DNA of 64,000 nt from Candidatus Palauibacter polyketidifaciens. Lineage in GTDB: Bacteria > Gemmatimonadota > Gemmatimonadetes > Palauibacterales > Palauibacteraceae. Location of the stretch: contig NZ_CANPVO010000039.1 in assembly GCF_947581785.1 (NCBI RefSeq), positions 1-64,000 of the forward strand, given 5' to 3'. The notes beneath the pieces are model-generated. The model saw only the letters and a program-made list of their open reading frames with translations. It ran no database searches and was not told the origin of the DNA. A program made the position numbers and the translations under genes. Positions 26,652 to 35,807 of this stretch are shown one piece after another. Numbering within the stretch: the first letter of the stretch is position 1; each line of letters begins with the position of its first letter.

Positions 26652-27970
26652 CGGCAGAACTCGAGCCGCTCGAACCCGAGGTAGGGGTGGAGAACCTCCG
26701 GCAGCAGGATCCCCTCGCCGTCGCGGAAGCCGGTCTCGAGCAGCACCACGATGAGCCGGGCGAGGGCAAGCGCCGAACCGTTCAGCGTATGCACGTGGGC
26801 GGGGCGTCCGCCGCCCTCTGGCCGGAAGCGGATATCGGCGCGGCGCGCCTGAAAGTCCCCGTACGATGAACAGCTGGACACCTCGAGCCATGCCTCGACG
26901 CCGGGAGCCCAGATCTCCAGGTCGTACGTGATCGCGTTCGCGAAGCCGAGATCCCCCAGCGGAAGCAGGACCCGCCGGTACGGGACCTCCAGCAGCTCGA
27001 GCACGCGCTCCGCATGGCGGGTCAGGAGTTCCAGCTGCGCCTCCGACTCCTCGGGCCGACAGATGCGGACGACCTCGACCTTGTCGAACTGATGGACCCG
27101 CAGGAGCCCGCGCGTATCGCGGCCCGCCGCCCCGGCTTCCCGCCGGAAGCAGGGGGTGTGCGCGACGTACGCGAGCGGCAGGTCGCCCGCGGCCAGCATC
27201 TCTCCGCGGTGCAGATTCGTGAGTGGCACCTCGGCCGTGGGCACGAGGAAGAGGTCGTCGGGGTCCGTCCGGTAGGCGTCGTCCTCGAACTTCGGGATGT
27301 GCCCCGTCCCCGTCATCGAATCCCGGGAGACGACGAAGGGGGGCAGGACCTCCAGGTATCCGTGCTCGCGCACGTGAAGGTCCAGCATGAACTGGACGAG
27401 CGCGCGGCTGAGCCGGGCGCCGCCCCCGACGAGGAGGGGAAAGCCGGAGCCCGCGATCTTCGCCCCACGCTCGATATCCAGCGCCGGCGTCCGCCCTCCG
27501 GGGAGTGCGGAACCGCCGGGTTCCGAATGGCCGTGCGTCGCCCCGAGGTCCCAGTGCGGCGGCACTTCGTCCTTCTGCGGGGTGCCCCATTCCGCGACCG
27601 TCGGCCCTTCCCCTTCCTCGCCGGGCGGGACGCGGGGATCCGGGATGTTCGGGATCTGCAGGAGGTGATCGCGCAGCTCCGCCTCGGTGCGCGCGAGGTC
27701 GGCGTCGAGGACCTTGATCCGCGCGGCCACGCGGCGCATCGCGTCGATCTCCGCCGACGCGTCCTCGCCCCTGCCCTTCGCGGCGCCGATCGCCTTCGAT
27801 GCGGTGTTCCGCTCGGCCTTGAGGACTTCCACTTCCCGGATCAGGCGGCGGCGGACTTCATCCGCCCTCAACGTCTCCTCGACGAGACCCGCCGCGTGCT
27901 CGTCGCCACGTTTCCGCATGGCATCGCGGACGAGGTCGGCGTCGTCGCGGAGGGTTCTGAGGTCAAGCAT
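26648..27970 (-). CDS. serS: seryl-tRNA synthetase
   Basis: Class II aminoacyl-tRNA synthetase charging tRNA-Ser. The 440-residue protein begins MLDLRTLRDDADLVRDAMRK and has the long antiparallel coiled-coil arm (about 25-110), motif 2 with CFRREAGAAGRDTRGLLRVH (about 275-295) and motif 3 NGSALALARLIVVLLE near the end. All active-site motifs appear intact and length is typical. It lies 33 bases after the lipoprotein gene. Confidence 0.97.
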   Translation of the reverse strand: MLDLRTLRDDADLVRDAMRKRGDEHAAGLVEETLRADEVRRRLIREVEVLKAERNTASKAIGAAKGRGEDASAEIDAMRRVAARIKVLDADLARTEAELRDHLLQIPNIPDPRVPPGEEGEGPTVAEWGTPQKDEVPPHWDLGATHGHSEPGGSALPGGRTPALDIERGAKIAGSGFPLLVGGGARLSRALVQFMLDLHVREHGYLEVLPPFVVSRDSMTGTGHIPKFEDDAYRTDPDDLFLVPTAEVPLTNLHRGEMLAAGDLPLAYVAHTPCFRREAGAAGRDTRGLLRVHQFDKVEVVRICRPEESEAQLELLTRHAERVLELLEVPYRRVLLPLGDLGFANAITYDLEIWAPGVEAWLEVSSCSSYGDFQARRADIRFRPEGGGRPAHVHTLNGSALALARLIVVLLETGFRDGEGILLPEVLHPYLGFERLEFCR

Positions 27971-28003
27971 GTCGCTGCGGGGCGTAACCGGCCGGACAGG
28001 ACG

Positions 28004-28576
28004 TCACAGGGAACCGTGCGTTCCCGCTTCGAGAACGATGTCTCCGCAGTTCGGGTTGACCAGATGGCGGAAGGTGATCGTTCCCGCTTCGGGATCGATG
28101 GAGAGAACCTGCAGCTTCGCATAGCGGCTGCAGGCGAGAAAATTGTTCGGGTCGACGCGACTGCGGGCGATGAGCACGTCCCCCGGCTGGACGGCGAGGG
28201 GCGCGTTCAGGGTGTACCCGTCCTCCGGAGCTTCGAGCACGGCGTCGAAGCGCTCGCCGGTGAGCTGCAGGCCTGAGTCCGTCACGCTGTCCGCGACCGC
28301 CGAGAACGGGACGAGTTCCGGCGCTCCGTCCCGGATCTGGAAGAGGAAGTCCCAGTTCAGCGTCTGGTCCACCCGGGCCGGAACCGCGAGTACGATATCG
28401 AAAGCCGGAGGATCTTCGAGGCGAGCCGTGACGTAGTCATACAGCGTGACCTCCGTCGGCGTGAGCGGAACATCGCCGAGGAAGGCATCGAACGGATCGT
28501 CGCAGGCGGTCGCCGCGAGCGCGAGGATCAGCGCTCCGAGCCGTGCGGGCGTACGGATTCGGTGTCGGGAGAGCAT
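28004..28576 (-). CDS. predicted lipoprotein of unknown function
   Basis: I do not recognise a family. The 190-residue product starts with a basic region and a hydrophobic stretch ending in LAATAC (Cys25), a plausible lipobox, so it is probably exported and lipid-anchored. The mature part is acidic with several beta-strand-like segments and two further cysteines (in FLACSRYAKL and NPNCGDIV) that could form a disulphide. No clear ribosome-binding site precedes the ATG; a TTGCCC and a weak CAGTTT 17 bases apart just upstream would give a nearly leaderless transcript. It is upstream of serS on the same strand. Confidence 0.7.
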   Translation of the reverse strand: MLSRHRIRTPARLGALILALAATACDDPFDAFLGDVPLTPTEVTLYDYVTARLEDPPAFDIVLAVPARVDQTLNWDFLFQIRDGAPELVPFSAVADSVTDSGLQLTGERFDAVLEAPEDGYTLNAPLAVQPGDVLIARSRVDPNNFLACSRYAKLQVLSIDPEAGTITFRHLVNPNCGDIVLEAGTHGSL

Positions 28577-28591
28577 GGCGCGAAAACTGTC

Positions 28592-28610
28592 GCCCGAGCG
28601 GGACTCGGGC
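28592..28610. repeat. perfect inverted repeat upstream of the lipoprotein gene
   Basis: GCCCGAG (28592-28598) and CTCGGGC (28604-28610) form a perfect 7-pair stem with a 5-base loop, 15 bases before the lipoprotein ATG in the divergent gap between it and manC. A T-rich run lies on the upstream side on the minus strand, so it is not a terminator in either direction; an operator or leader stem is possible. The rest of 28577-28769 shows no gene. Confidence 0.4.
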
Positions 28611-28769
28611 AAGAAAAAACACCCGGACGAAGGGGGATCGAGCGGCCGGAGCGGCAACGTGGCGCGGCACCCGCGGCGTCCGTAGCTTGGCCGCGTCGCG
28701 GCCGGCCCGCGGCGGGAAGATCCCGCGCATGCAACGGGCGGTTCGGAGGACGGGAGGGAGGCTCTGTCG

Positions 28770-29816
28770 GTGCACCTCGAGGCGTACTGCGCGGTCCTCG
28801 CAGGCGGGATCGGCCGCCGGTTCTGGCCCGCTTCGACCCCGGCCCGTCCCAAGCAACTCCTGCCCCTCGCGGGCCCGGACCCGCTCATCGACGATACGCT
28901 CGCCCGTGCCGTCGCGCTGGTGGGCGCCCCGCGCGTCCGGGTCGTCGCAGCCGAACCCCTGGTGGAACTCATGCGCCCGAGTCTGGATGCGGCGGGTGTC
29001 GATGCGCTTGTCGAACCGAAGGCGCGGGGAACGGGCCCGGCCCTCGTCTGGGCGGCCTCCGAGATCGAGCGGGCTCAGCCGGGGGCCCTGATGATCTCCA
29101 TGCACGCGGACCACCGCATCGAGCCCGTGGAGGCCCTCGAAGAGACGCTGCAGCCAGCGCTCCGGGCGGCCCGGGAAGGATACCTGTGCTGCGTCGGCGT
29201 GCGGCCGGACCGCGCGGAGACCGGATTCGGATACCTGGAGACCGGGCGAGAGGCGACCTCCGGCGCACGGGAGGTGCGGCGTTTCGTGGAGAAGCCGGGA
29301 CCCGCGCGAGCCCGGGAATACCTGAAATCGGGACGCTTCCTGTGGAACTCCGGCATCTTCGCGTGGCGGGCGACCGATCTGATCGAGGCCGCCCGACGCT
29401 GCGCGCGCGAACTCGCGGGGGCGTGGCCGGCCCTCGAGCGCGGCGATGCGGAGGAGTTCTTCGCGCGTGCCGAGCCGGTCGCGATCGACGTCTGCGTAAT
29501 GGAGCGAGCCGAACACGTGGCCGCCGTCGAGGCCCGGTTCGCCTGGGACGATCTCGGCGTGTGGAGCGCGCTCCTGCGCGCCCGGCAGGTGGACGAGGCC
29601 GGGAACGCCTCGGTCGGCTCTACGCGTCTCCTCGACGCGGCGAACAACGTCGTGTGGACGGAGTCCCGCCGGGCCACGGTCATCGGGGTGTCGGGCCTCG
29701 TCATCGTGGAGGCGAACGGAGAACTCCTCGTGATGCCGCGCGAAGAGGCCGCGGGACTCGACGCTCGCCTGCGAAAGATCGACACGGACGCATCCTCCGC
29801 CGAACCGCCGCGTTGA
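28770..29816 (+). CDS. manC: mannose-1-phosphate guanylyltransferase
   Basis: Makes GDP-mannose from GTP and mannose-1-phosphate for surface glycans. The 348-residue protein has the nucleotide-binding signature VLAGGIGRRFWPAST followed by RPKQLLPL (about residues 9-32), HADHRI (about 111), and RRFVEKP, the sugar-phosphate lysine motif (about 170). It lacks the C-terminal isomerase domain, so it is the single-function form. The GTG start is preceded by GGGAGGGAGG at a rather long distance. First gene of the plus-strand set manC, alternative glmU, MBL hydrolase, all joined by 4-base overlaps. Confidence 0.93.
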   Translation: MHLEAYCAVLAGGIGRRFWPASTPARPKQLLPLAGPDPLIDDTLARAVALVGAPRVRVVAAEPLVELMRPSLDAAGVDALVEPKARGTGPALVWAASEIERAQPGALMISMHADHRIEPVEALEETLQPALRAAREGYLCCVGVRPDRAETGFGYLETGREATSGAREVRRFVEKPGPARAREYLKSGRFLWNSGIFAWRATDLIEAARRCARELAGAWPALERGDAEEFFARAEPVAIDVCVMERAEHVAAVEARFAWDDLGVWSALLRARQVDEAGNASVGSTRLLDAANNVVWTESRRATVIGVSGLVIVEANGELLVMPREEAAGLDARLRKIDTDASSAEPPR

Positions 29817-31009
29817 CGACGCTGGTCATGTTCGACGACGAGCGGGCGAACGGATGGGCTCCTTTCGCGCTCACCCGGCCGTGCGGCGAACTCGTCTTCG
29901 GCCGCTGGACGTTGCGCGAGCGGCTGGAGCGGGTCGCGCGAATGCGCGTCGCCGGTCACGTGACGCGCCCCTGGCTGCGCCGGTATGCGGAGCCCGGAGC
30001 GCCGGGTTGCCTGGACGCGGGCGGGCTGGACGCGCCGTGCACCGTATGGAACGCCCGGGCCGTGCCGTCACTCGAAACGGCGTGGAACGACGCGCCCGCG
30101 AACCTCTGGGTCGCCGGCGAACTGGCGGGCGTCCGCTTGGGCTCCGGCGCGGAGCCGCCGCGAGCGGACTGGTTCGCCGCTCCGCGCCCGCGGCCCGGGC
30201 TGCCGGACCGCGAGGTGCCCGGCGGGTGGCTGCGGAACCCGTGGGACCTCGTGTCGGCGGGGCCCGACCGGCTGGCCGCCGACCTGGCGGCCGGCTCGGG
30301 CCCGGAAGCGGCGGCGCTACCGAGCGGTTGCTGGCGCCTTGGCGACGCCCCGATCCGCCTCGGCAAGGGGGCGCTCGTCGAACCCGGCGTGCTATTCGAT
30401 GCGCGCGAAGGCCCGGTCGAACTCGGTCCCGGAGTCGAGGTCCGCGCCGGCACCCGCCTCGGCGGGCCGCTCTACGCGGGGGCCGACTCACAGCTCCTCG
30501 GCGGCCACATCTCGCGCTTTTGGGGGGGACCCGCCTCCCGCGTGCGGGGCGAAGTCGACCGCGTGACGATGCTGGGCCACTCGAACAAGGCGCACGACGG
30601 GTTCCTCGGACATGCGTACCTCGGCTCCTGGGTCAACCTCGGCGCGGCCACGGTAAACAGCGATCTCAAACACACCTACGGCTCGATCCGGGTGGGACCG
30701 CCGGGCGCACGGCGGGATACCGGACTCATGAAGTTCGGCTGTCTGCTCGGCGATCACGTGAAGACCGGCATCGGCACTCGACTCGAGACCGGCACGGTCG
30801 TCGGCGCCGGCTCGAGCCTGTTCGGAGCGGAGCCGCCACCTCGGTGGGTGGAACCCTTCTCGTGGGGAGGAGGCCGGAGCCCCGAGCTCCACCGCCGCGG
30901 CGATTTCCTCTCCACCGCCGTCCGGGTTGTCGAGCGCCGGGGCCTCGAAGGGACCCCGGAACTCCGGGACTGGCTGGGCGACGTCTGGGACGAGGCCCGC
31001 CGCTCGTGA
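29813..31009 (+). CDS. alternative GlmU: putative sugar nucleotidyltransferase with left-handed beta-helix
   Basis: Probable UDP-N-acetylglucosamine diphosphorylase / glucosamine-1-phosphate acetyltransferase of the alternative type known from Bacteroidetes. The N-terminus has LVMFDDE and FALTRPCGELVFGRWTLRER instead of the classical GlmU LAAGxGTRM loop. The C-terminal half is a left-handed beta-helix with MLGHSNKAHDGFLGHAYLG, then WVNLGAATVNSDLKHTYG, the diagnostic block of this group. The TTG start at 29813 overlaps the manC stop (TTGA) and retains the first beta strand; an ATG at 29828 is the alternative. Length with the TTG is 398 residues. Confidence 0.85.
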   Translation: MTTLVMFDDERANGWAPFALTRPCGELVFGRWTLRERLERVARMRVAGHVTRPWLRRYAEPGAPGCLDAGGLDAPCTVWNARAVPSLETAWNDAPANLWVAGELAGVRLGSGAEPPRADWFAAPRPRPGLPDREVPGGWLRNPWDLVSAGPDRLAADLAAGSGPEAAALPSGCWRLGDAPIRLGKGALVEPGVLFDAREGPVELGPGVEVRAGTRLGGPLYAGADSQLLGGHISRFWGGPASRVRGEVDRVTMLGHSNKAHDGFLGHAYLGSWVNLGAATVNSDLKHTYGSIRVGPPGARRDTGLMKFGCLLGDHVKTGIGTRLETGTVVGAGSSLFGAEPPPRWVEPFSWGGGRSPELHRRGDFLSTAVRVVERRGLEGTPELRDWLGDVWDEARRS

Positions 31010-31836
31010 GCCTGACCGTCGCGTCGCTGGGCTCGGGGAGCCGCGGCAACGCTTTTCTCGTGGAGAGCGACCGCGCCCGCGTGCTCGTCGATGCGGGGTT
31101 CTCCGGGGTTCAACTTGCCCGCCGACTCGCCGAACTCGATGTGGAGCCGGAAGCCGTCGACCTCGTCGTGGTCACGCACGAGCACCGGGATCACTCCGCG
31201 GGCGCCGGCATCGGAGCACGCCGCTGGGGCTGGCGTCTCGCCATGAACGCGCCTACCCGCCGCGCCTGCGCTCCGCTACTGCGCGGGCAGGAGCAATGCG
31301 AGGACCTGCCGCGCACGGGACTCGAGGTCGGCGACCTCGCGATCGAGGCCGCCCCCACCGCGCACGACGCCGCGAAACCCGTCGCCGTCACGGTGCTGCA
31401 CGGAGCCACGGGCCTGCGGGTGGGGATCGCGACGGACCTCGGGAGACCGACGACACCCGTCCGCGCGGCGCTCCAGGAGTGCGCCTTTCTCGTCATGGAA
31501 GCGAACCACGATGAACACCGTCTTCGGGCGGCGTCCTATCCCTGGCGGGTCAAGCAGCGGATCGGAGGCAGTCGAGGACACCTCTCCAACCGCCACGCGG
31601 CCGAGTTCGCGCGCGAACTCGCGCACCCCGGGCTGGGCGGGATTCTGCTTGCCCACCTGAGCCAGGAGTGCAACGACCGGGAACTCGCTCTGGAAAGAGT
31701 CGCGGAAGGCCTCGCGCCGACGGCGTACGATGGGCTGTTGGACGTCGCCGCGCAGGAGGAGCCCGGCCCCCGCTATGACGTCGTCGCGCTCGCGAGGACC
31801 CGCGCCGCCGCCGAACAACTCTCTCTCCCCATCTGA
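31006..31836 (+). CDS. MBL-fold metallo-hydrolase (WalJ/YycJ-like)
   Basis: Beta-lactamase-fold metal hydrolase, probably cytoplasmic. The 276-residue product has the N-terminal LGSGSRGNAFLVES typical of the WalJ (VicX/YycJ) group, the metal motif THEHRDHSAG (about residues 57-66), and the later ligand regions ATDLGRPT and EANHDEH. It ends with AHLSQECND, also typical. WalJ proteins are thought to act in DNA or wall-related processes; the substrate is unknown. The GTG start overlaps the previous stop (GTGA). It converges on rseP. Confidence 0.88.
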   Translation: MSLTVASLGSGSRGNAFLVESDRARVLVDAGFSGVQLARRLAELDVEPEAVDLVVVTHEHRDHSAGAGIGARRWGWRLAMNAPTRRACAPLLRGQEQCEDLPRTGLEVGDLAIEAAPTAHDAAKPVAVTVLHGATGLRVGIATDLGRPTTPVRAALQECAFLVMEANHDEHRLRAASYPWRVKQRIGGSRGHLSNRHAAEFARELAHPGLGGILLAHLSQECNDRELALERVAEGLAPTAYDGLLDVAAQEEPGPRYDVVALARTRAAAEQLSLPI

Positions 31837-31877
31837 TCCCGGCCCGGCACGCGGTCCGCGCGTCGCCACTCTCGGCG

Positions 31878-31904
31878 CTGACGCAGGGTCTTGCCACGGA
31901 CTGC
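31878..31904. repeat. half copy of the palindromic repeat
   Basis: CTGACGCAGGGTCTTGCCACGGACTGC matches the right half of the element at 22465-22529 with two or three differences and abuts the rseP stop codon, in the convergent gap after the MBL gene. The left arm is missing. No gene or T-run terminator is seen in 31837-31903. Confidence 0.6.
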
Positions 31905-33013
31905 TATCTGAGGATCACCCTGAGCACGTCGTTTCCCACGGCCCACACCATGAGGGCGAGGACAAAAACCATCCCCACCGTCGTGAACCGCATGCGCGCC
32001 TGGACGCTGAGCGCCCGGCCGCGGACCGCCTCGATCCCCAGGAAGAGGAGGTGTCCCCCATCGAGGACGGGAATCGGCAGCAGATTGAAGATGGCGAGAT
32101 TGATGCTGATGATCGCCATGAAACTCAGGAGTTCCCAGAATCCCGCACGCGCCGCGCGTCCGGAGATCTCCCCGATCAGAATCGGGCCGCCGACCTCTCG
32201 CGCCGAACTCCGTCCCGTGACGAGGTCTCCGAGGAACTGAAGGACGGCGCCGCCCCAGTAGGCCGCGTTCGACCAGCCGCGCCCCAGGGCGGCGATGGGG
32301 TCCGCTCGACCTCCATCGGCGCCGACGGAGATCCCGATGCGCCCGACCGTCCTCGATTCTCCCGTGAGATCCGAGTATTGCTCGACCGCGTCGGGCGTCG
32401 CGACGAAGGTGAGCTGCTCCCCTCCCCGCTCCACGACGATGTCGACGGGCTCGCCGGCCCGGCGCTCGATCCGCATCGTCACCTGGGCGGGGTCGTGCAC
32501 CGCGCCGCCGTCCACGCGCAGGACCAGATCGTCGCTCCGAAGTCCCGCCTCCGCAGCGGGTGACCCGGGCGCGACCTCGGCGATCCGCGGCTCGAACACG
32601 CCGCGCCCCATCGCGATCGCGGCGAAGGCGACGACCGCGAACATCCAGTTCATGATGACGCCGGCCGAGATGGCGAAGAAGCGGGCCCAGAGCGGCTTCC
32701 CGTCGAAGTCTCCGGGCCCCGGACGCGCTTCGCTCCGTGCCGTGTGCTCGGGGGCACGCCCGCCGCCGCCCTCGAGCGTCGACGTCACCTCCTCGTCCGC
32801 CATCCCGGCCATCTTGACGTAGCCGCCGAGGGGGATCCAAGAGAGGACATACTCCGTTTCACCGCGCCGAAACCCCACCATCTTCGGGCCCAGGCCGATC
32901 GAAAACCGCGGCACGTCGATCCCGACGCTCTTCGCGGCAGCAAAATGCCCCAGCTCGTGCACGAAGATGAGCACGCCCAGGACAATGAGGGTTACCAGAA
33001 TCGTTACGATCAC
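31904..33013 (-). CDS. rseP: site-2 protease RseP (RIP metalloprotease)
   Basis: Intramembrane zinc protease that releases sigma factors by cutting anti-sigma proteins, and clears signal peptides. The 369-residue protein has the zinc motif HELGH at residues 19-23 in the first membrane segment, a PDZ domain (about 140-215), and the second metal motif in NLLPIPVLDGGH (about 305-320). Membrane segments surround these. The order uppS-cdsA-dxr-rseP is a classical cluster. The GTG start overlaps the dxr stop. Confidence 0.96.
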   Translation of the reverse strand: MIVTILVTLIVLGVLIFVHELGHFAAAKSVGIDVPRFSIGLGPKMVGFRRGETEYVLSWIPLGGYVKMAGMADEEVTSTLEGGGGRAPEHTARSEARPGPGDFDGKPLWARFFAISAGVIMNWMFAVVAFAAIAMGRGVFEPRIAEVAPGSPAAEAGLRSDDLVLRVDGGAVHDPAQVTMRIERRAGEPVDIVVERGGEQLTFVATPDAVEQYSDLTGESRTVGRIGISVGADGGRADPIAALGRGWSNAAYWGGAVLQFLGDLVTGRSSAREVGGPILIGEISGRAARAGFWELLSFMAIISINLAIFNLLPIPVLDGGHLLFLGIEAVRGRALSVQARMRFTTVGMVFVLALMVWAVGNDVLRVILR

Positions 33014-34176
33014 TCAGCGTCTCCCGACTTGGACTCCCCGTATGGACCGCGGGCGATGGCGCGCGCCCCCGCGTCGACGCGCCGCGCATCCTCCACCGAT
33101 TCGATGGCGCGCGACGAGAACCGTTCAAGTGTACGAAGCACGACGTCGGCGAGTTCCCTGAAGCCGACGCCCCCGGAGAGAAACCTCTCGACGGCGACCT
33201 CGTTGGCCGCGTTGAAGGCCACCGGAAACTCGCCTCCCGCCCTTCCCGCCGCGACCCCCGCGCGGAAGAGGGGAAAATCGTCCTCCCGCACCGGTTCGAA
33301 CTCCAGAGGACCATCCCGCACAGGGTCGAACCCCGCCTCCTGCCGCTGGTCGTCCAGCCGGTCGGGGTAGCCGAGAGCCCACAGGATCGGGATCTCCATC
33401 GAGGGTCGGCCCAATTGCGCAAGCGAGGAGCCGTCCCTGAATTCGACGAGGGAATGAACGATCGATGTGGGATGCACGACGACCTCGATCCGCTCGTAGG
33501 GGAGGTCGAACAGCGTGTGCGCCTCGATGACCTCGAGCGCCTTGTTCGCCAGCGTGGCGGAGTCAATTGTGATCTTGGCTCCCATCGACCACGTGGGATG
33601 ACGCAGGGCATCGGCCGGCTTGACGGTGGCGAGCCGATCCGCCGGCCACTCGCGGAAGGGACCGCCCGAGGCCGTGAGGGTGACGCGCGCCACCTCCGAC
33701 ACCGGACGCCCGGCCAGACACTGGTGGACCGCGGAGTGCTCGCTGTCCACCGGCAGGAGTTCACCGCCTCCACGGCGCAGCGCACGCATCACGAGCTCTC
33801 CGCCCGCCACGAGCGACTCCTTGTTGGCGAGTGCCAGCCGCTTCCCCGCTCCAAGCGCCGCCAGCGTCGCATCGAGCCCTGCGAACCCGACGATCGCATT
33901 GAGAACGACGTCGATCCCCGGCGATCCGGCCGCCTCCGCGAGCGCATCGGCGCCAAACCGCCACTCGCCGGCCCATCGCGGCGCGAAGTCGTCCGGGGGC
34001 GGGGTCCCGAGCACGACGAAATCGGGATCCCGGTCGAGCGCGAGCGCGTCGAGCGCCTCCCAGCTGCGGTTCGCCGTCAGGACGGCCGCACGAAACTGCG
34101 CCGGGTGGCGGCGGATCACTTCGAGCGTGCCCGCGCCGACGGATCCCGTGGCGCCGAGGACGGCGACGCGCTTCAC
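33010..34176 (-). CDS. dxr: 1-deoxy-D-xylulose-5-phosphate reductoisomerase
   Basis: Second step of the MEP pathway, giving 2-C-methyl-D-erythritol 4-phosphate for isoprenoids. The 388-residue protein begins VKRVAVLGATGSVG (NADPH site), then LALANKESLVAGGELV (about 110), LLPVDSEHSAVHQ with the metal/substrate residues (about 135) and MGAKITIDSATLANKALEVIEA (about 200). Length is standard. Its product feeds the undecaprenyl synthesis encoded by uppS two genes upstream. The GTG start overlaps the cdsA stop; fosmidomycin is the known inhibitor of the family. Confidence 0.97.
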   Translation of the reverse strand: MKRVAVLGATGSVGAGTLEVIRRHPAQFRAAVLTANRSWEALDALALDRDPDFVVLGTPPPDDFAPRWAGEWRFGADALAEAAGSPGIDVVLNAIVGFAGLDATLAALGAGKRLALANKESLVAGGELVMRALRRGGGELLPVDSEHSAVHQCLAGRPVSEVARVTLTASGGPFREWPADRLATVKPADALRHPTWSMGAKITIDSATLANKALEVIEAHTLFDLPYERIEVVVHPTSIVHSLVEFRDGSSLAQLGRPSMEIPILWALGYPDRLDDQRQEAGFDPVRDGPLEFEPVREDDFPLFRAGVAAGRAGGEFPVAFNAANEVAVERFLSGGVGFRELADVVLRTLERFSSRAIESVEDARRVDAGARAIARGPYGESKSGDAE

Positions 34177-35027
34177 GCGAAGAGGAAGAGGAAGAGGAAC
34201 GCGGCCGGGACCGCCCACAGGATGGAATCGAGCCGATCCAGCATCCCGCCGTGCCCCGGAAGCAGACGCGATGAGTCCTTTACGCCGCACTCGCGCTTGA
34301 GGGCGGATTCCACGAGATCGCCGACGATCGCCAATGCCGTCACGACGAATCCGAAGGCCAGCGTGGGCGCCAGCTCCAGCGTCCAGAGCTCCCGAAGGAG
34401 GAATCGCGGATAGAGGACAGCGGTGGCGAGGCCCGCCAGCAGCGCACTCACGGCGCCCGCTACCGTCTTGTTCGGGCTTATGCGCGGGGCGAGCGGGCGC
34501 TTCCCGAGAGTGCGTCCGCCGAGGTACGCCGCGGTGTCGGCGAGCCAGGTGATGACGACCGGGAAGAAGAAGAGGAGCGTACCGGCCATCCGCCCGGCGC
34601 TCGCATCGGCGCCGGCCGGCAGCAGGAGTTCGCCTTCGCGCAGGGGGAGCCCCAGGGCGAGCAGCCCCCCGACGTAGAAGACTCCGAACGCCGTGCAGGC
34701 GGCGGCCCGGATCGGCCGCTCCGAGAGGTCCGCGGTCGTGAGCGCGAGCACGGGGAAGAGGAGCATCAGGCCCACCGCATAGAATCCACCGCTCTCGAGA
34801 CCGCCCGCGAAGACGGCGAAGGGGAAGAGAAACGCGGCCACCGCTCCCGACAGGCCGAGGACCCGTGTCCCGGTACCGCGCATCATCGCGGCGAATTCCC
34901 GGTAACCGAGCGCGGCCGCAACCCCCAGCCCGGTGACGAAGACCACCCCGCCGGCGTAGGTCGCCAGCGCGCAGAGGGGGACTCCGACACCCGCGACCGC
35001 GAGTCTCTTGTGGAGGTTGGAACTCAT
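34173..35027 (-). CDS. cdsA: phosphatidate cytidylyltransferase
   Basis: Makes CDP-diacylglycerol from phosphatidate and CTP, the branch point of phospholipid synthesis, in the inner membrane. The 284-residue protein has about eight membrane segments and the family signature near the C-terminus: SALKRECGVKDSSRLLPGHG followed by GMLDRLDS. Length is normal. It lies 16 bases after uppS and overlaps dxr. Confidence 0.95.
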   Translation of the reverse strand: MSSNLHKRLAVAGVGVPLCALATYAGGVVFVTGLGVAAALGYREFAAMMRGTGTRVLGLSGAVAAFLFPFAVFAGGLESGGFYAVGLMLLFPVLALTTADLSERPIRAAACTAFGVFYVGGLLALGLPLREGELLLPAGADASAGRMAGTLLFFFPVVITWLADTAAYLGGRTLGKRPLAPRISPNKTVAGAVSALLAGLATAVLYPRFLLRELWTLELAPTLAFGFVVTALAIVGDLVESALKRECGVKDSSRLLPGHGGMLDRLDSILWAVPAAFLFLFLFA

Positions 35028-35043
35028 GTCGGACCCGGTCCCC

Positions 35044-35778
35044 TCACGTCTTCACCAGCCCGAATCTCCGCTCGCGGCGCCGGTAGTCGACGAGCGCGCC
35101 GAAGAGGTGCTCCCGGGTGAAGTCGGGCCACAGGACGTCCGTCACGAAGAGTTCCGCGTACGCTAGCTGCCAGAGGAGGAAGTTGGAGATGCGCTGCTCC
35201 CCCGAGGTCCGGATCAGGAGGTCGGGATCCGGCCAGTCCCTCGTCAGGAGTTCCGACGCGAAGAGTTCGGCGTCGATCTCCTCCGGAGCCAGGTCGCCTT
35301 CCAGGCAACGCTGTGCGAGCGTTCGCGCCACACCCGCGAGCTCCGCCCGCGATCCGTAGCTGATCGCGAGGTGCACTTCCAGTGCCGTTCCGCCCTCCGT
35401 CGAGGCCTCGAGTTCGGAGATCGCCCGGCGGGCCTCGCCGGGAAGCCGCAGCCGGTCACCGAACACGGTGACGCGGACTCCGTGCCTGACCAGAGCTTCG
35501 CGCTGACTACGCACATACTCCTGGAGGAGCGTCATCAACGCTTCCACCTCCATCGAAGGCCGGAACCAGTTTTCGTCCGAGAAGGCGTACAGGGTGAGGT
35601 GGGCCACGCCGGCCTCCACCGACCCTTCGATGATCTCGCGCACCGCCGTCATGCCCGCGCGGTGCCCCTCCCATCTCGGCAGGCCACGCAGTCTCGCCCA
35701 GCGGCCGTTCCCGTCCATGATGACGGCGACATGGGTCGGCACTTCCCCCTGCCGGACGGTTTCCAGGGCCGCCGTCAT
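35044..35778 (-). CDS. uppS: undecaprenyl diphosphate synthase (isoprenyl transferase)
   Basis: Condenses isopentenyl diphosphate units onto farnesyl diphosphate to give the lipid carrier for peptidoglycan. The 244-residue product has HVAVIMDGNGRWARLRGLPR with the catalytic Asp (about residue 22), then LTLYAFSDENWFRP and the C-terminal DLLIRTSGEQRISNFLLWQ. ATG 35778 is preferred because GGGGAG lies nine bases upstream; an in-frame ATG at 35799 and a TTG at 35808 are alternatives. It heads the uppS-cdsA-dxr-rseP operon. Confidence 0.95.
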   Translation of the reverse strand: MTAALETVRQGEVPTHVAVIMDGNGRWARLRGLPRWEGHRAGMTAVREIIEGSVEAGVAHLTLYAFSDENWFRPSMEVEALMTLLQEYVRSQREALVRHGVRVTVFGDRLRLPGEARRAISELEASTEGGTALEVHLAISYGSRAELAGVARTLAQRCLEGDLAPEEIDAELFASELLTRDWPDPDLLIRTSGEQRISNFLLWQLAYAELFVTDVLWPDFTREHLFGALVDYRRRERRFGLVKT

Positions 35779-35807
35779 GCCGTTCTTCTCCCCGCTCATG
35801 CGGCCCA

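Noticed and set aside
28592-28610. Hairpin near manC as an intrinsic terminator
   Set aside because: The T-rich run lies on the wrong side of the stem for either strand, so it cannot work as a Rho-independent terminator.
28683-28688. TAGCTT upstream of manC as a -10 promoter element
   Set aside because: No acceptable -35 lies at 15-19 bases, so the promoter of manC remains unassigned.
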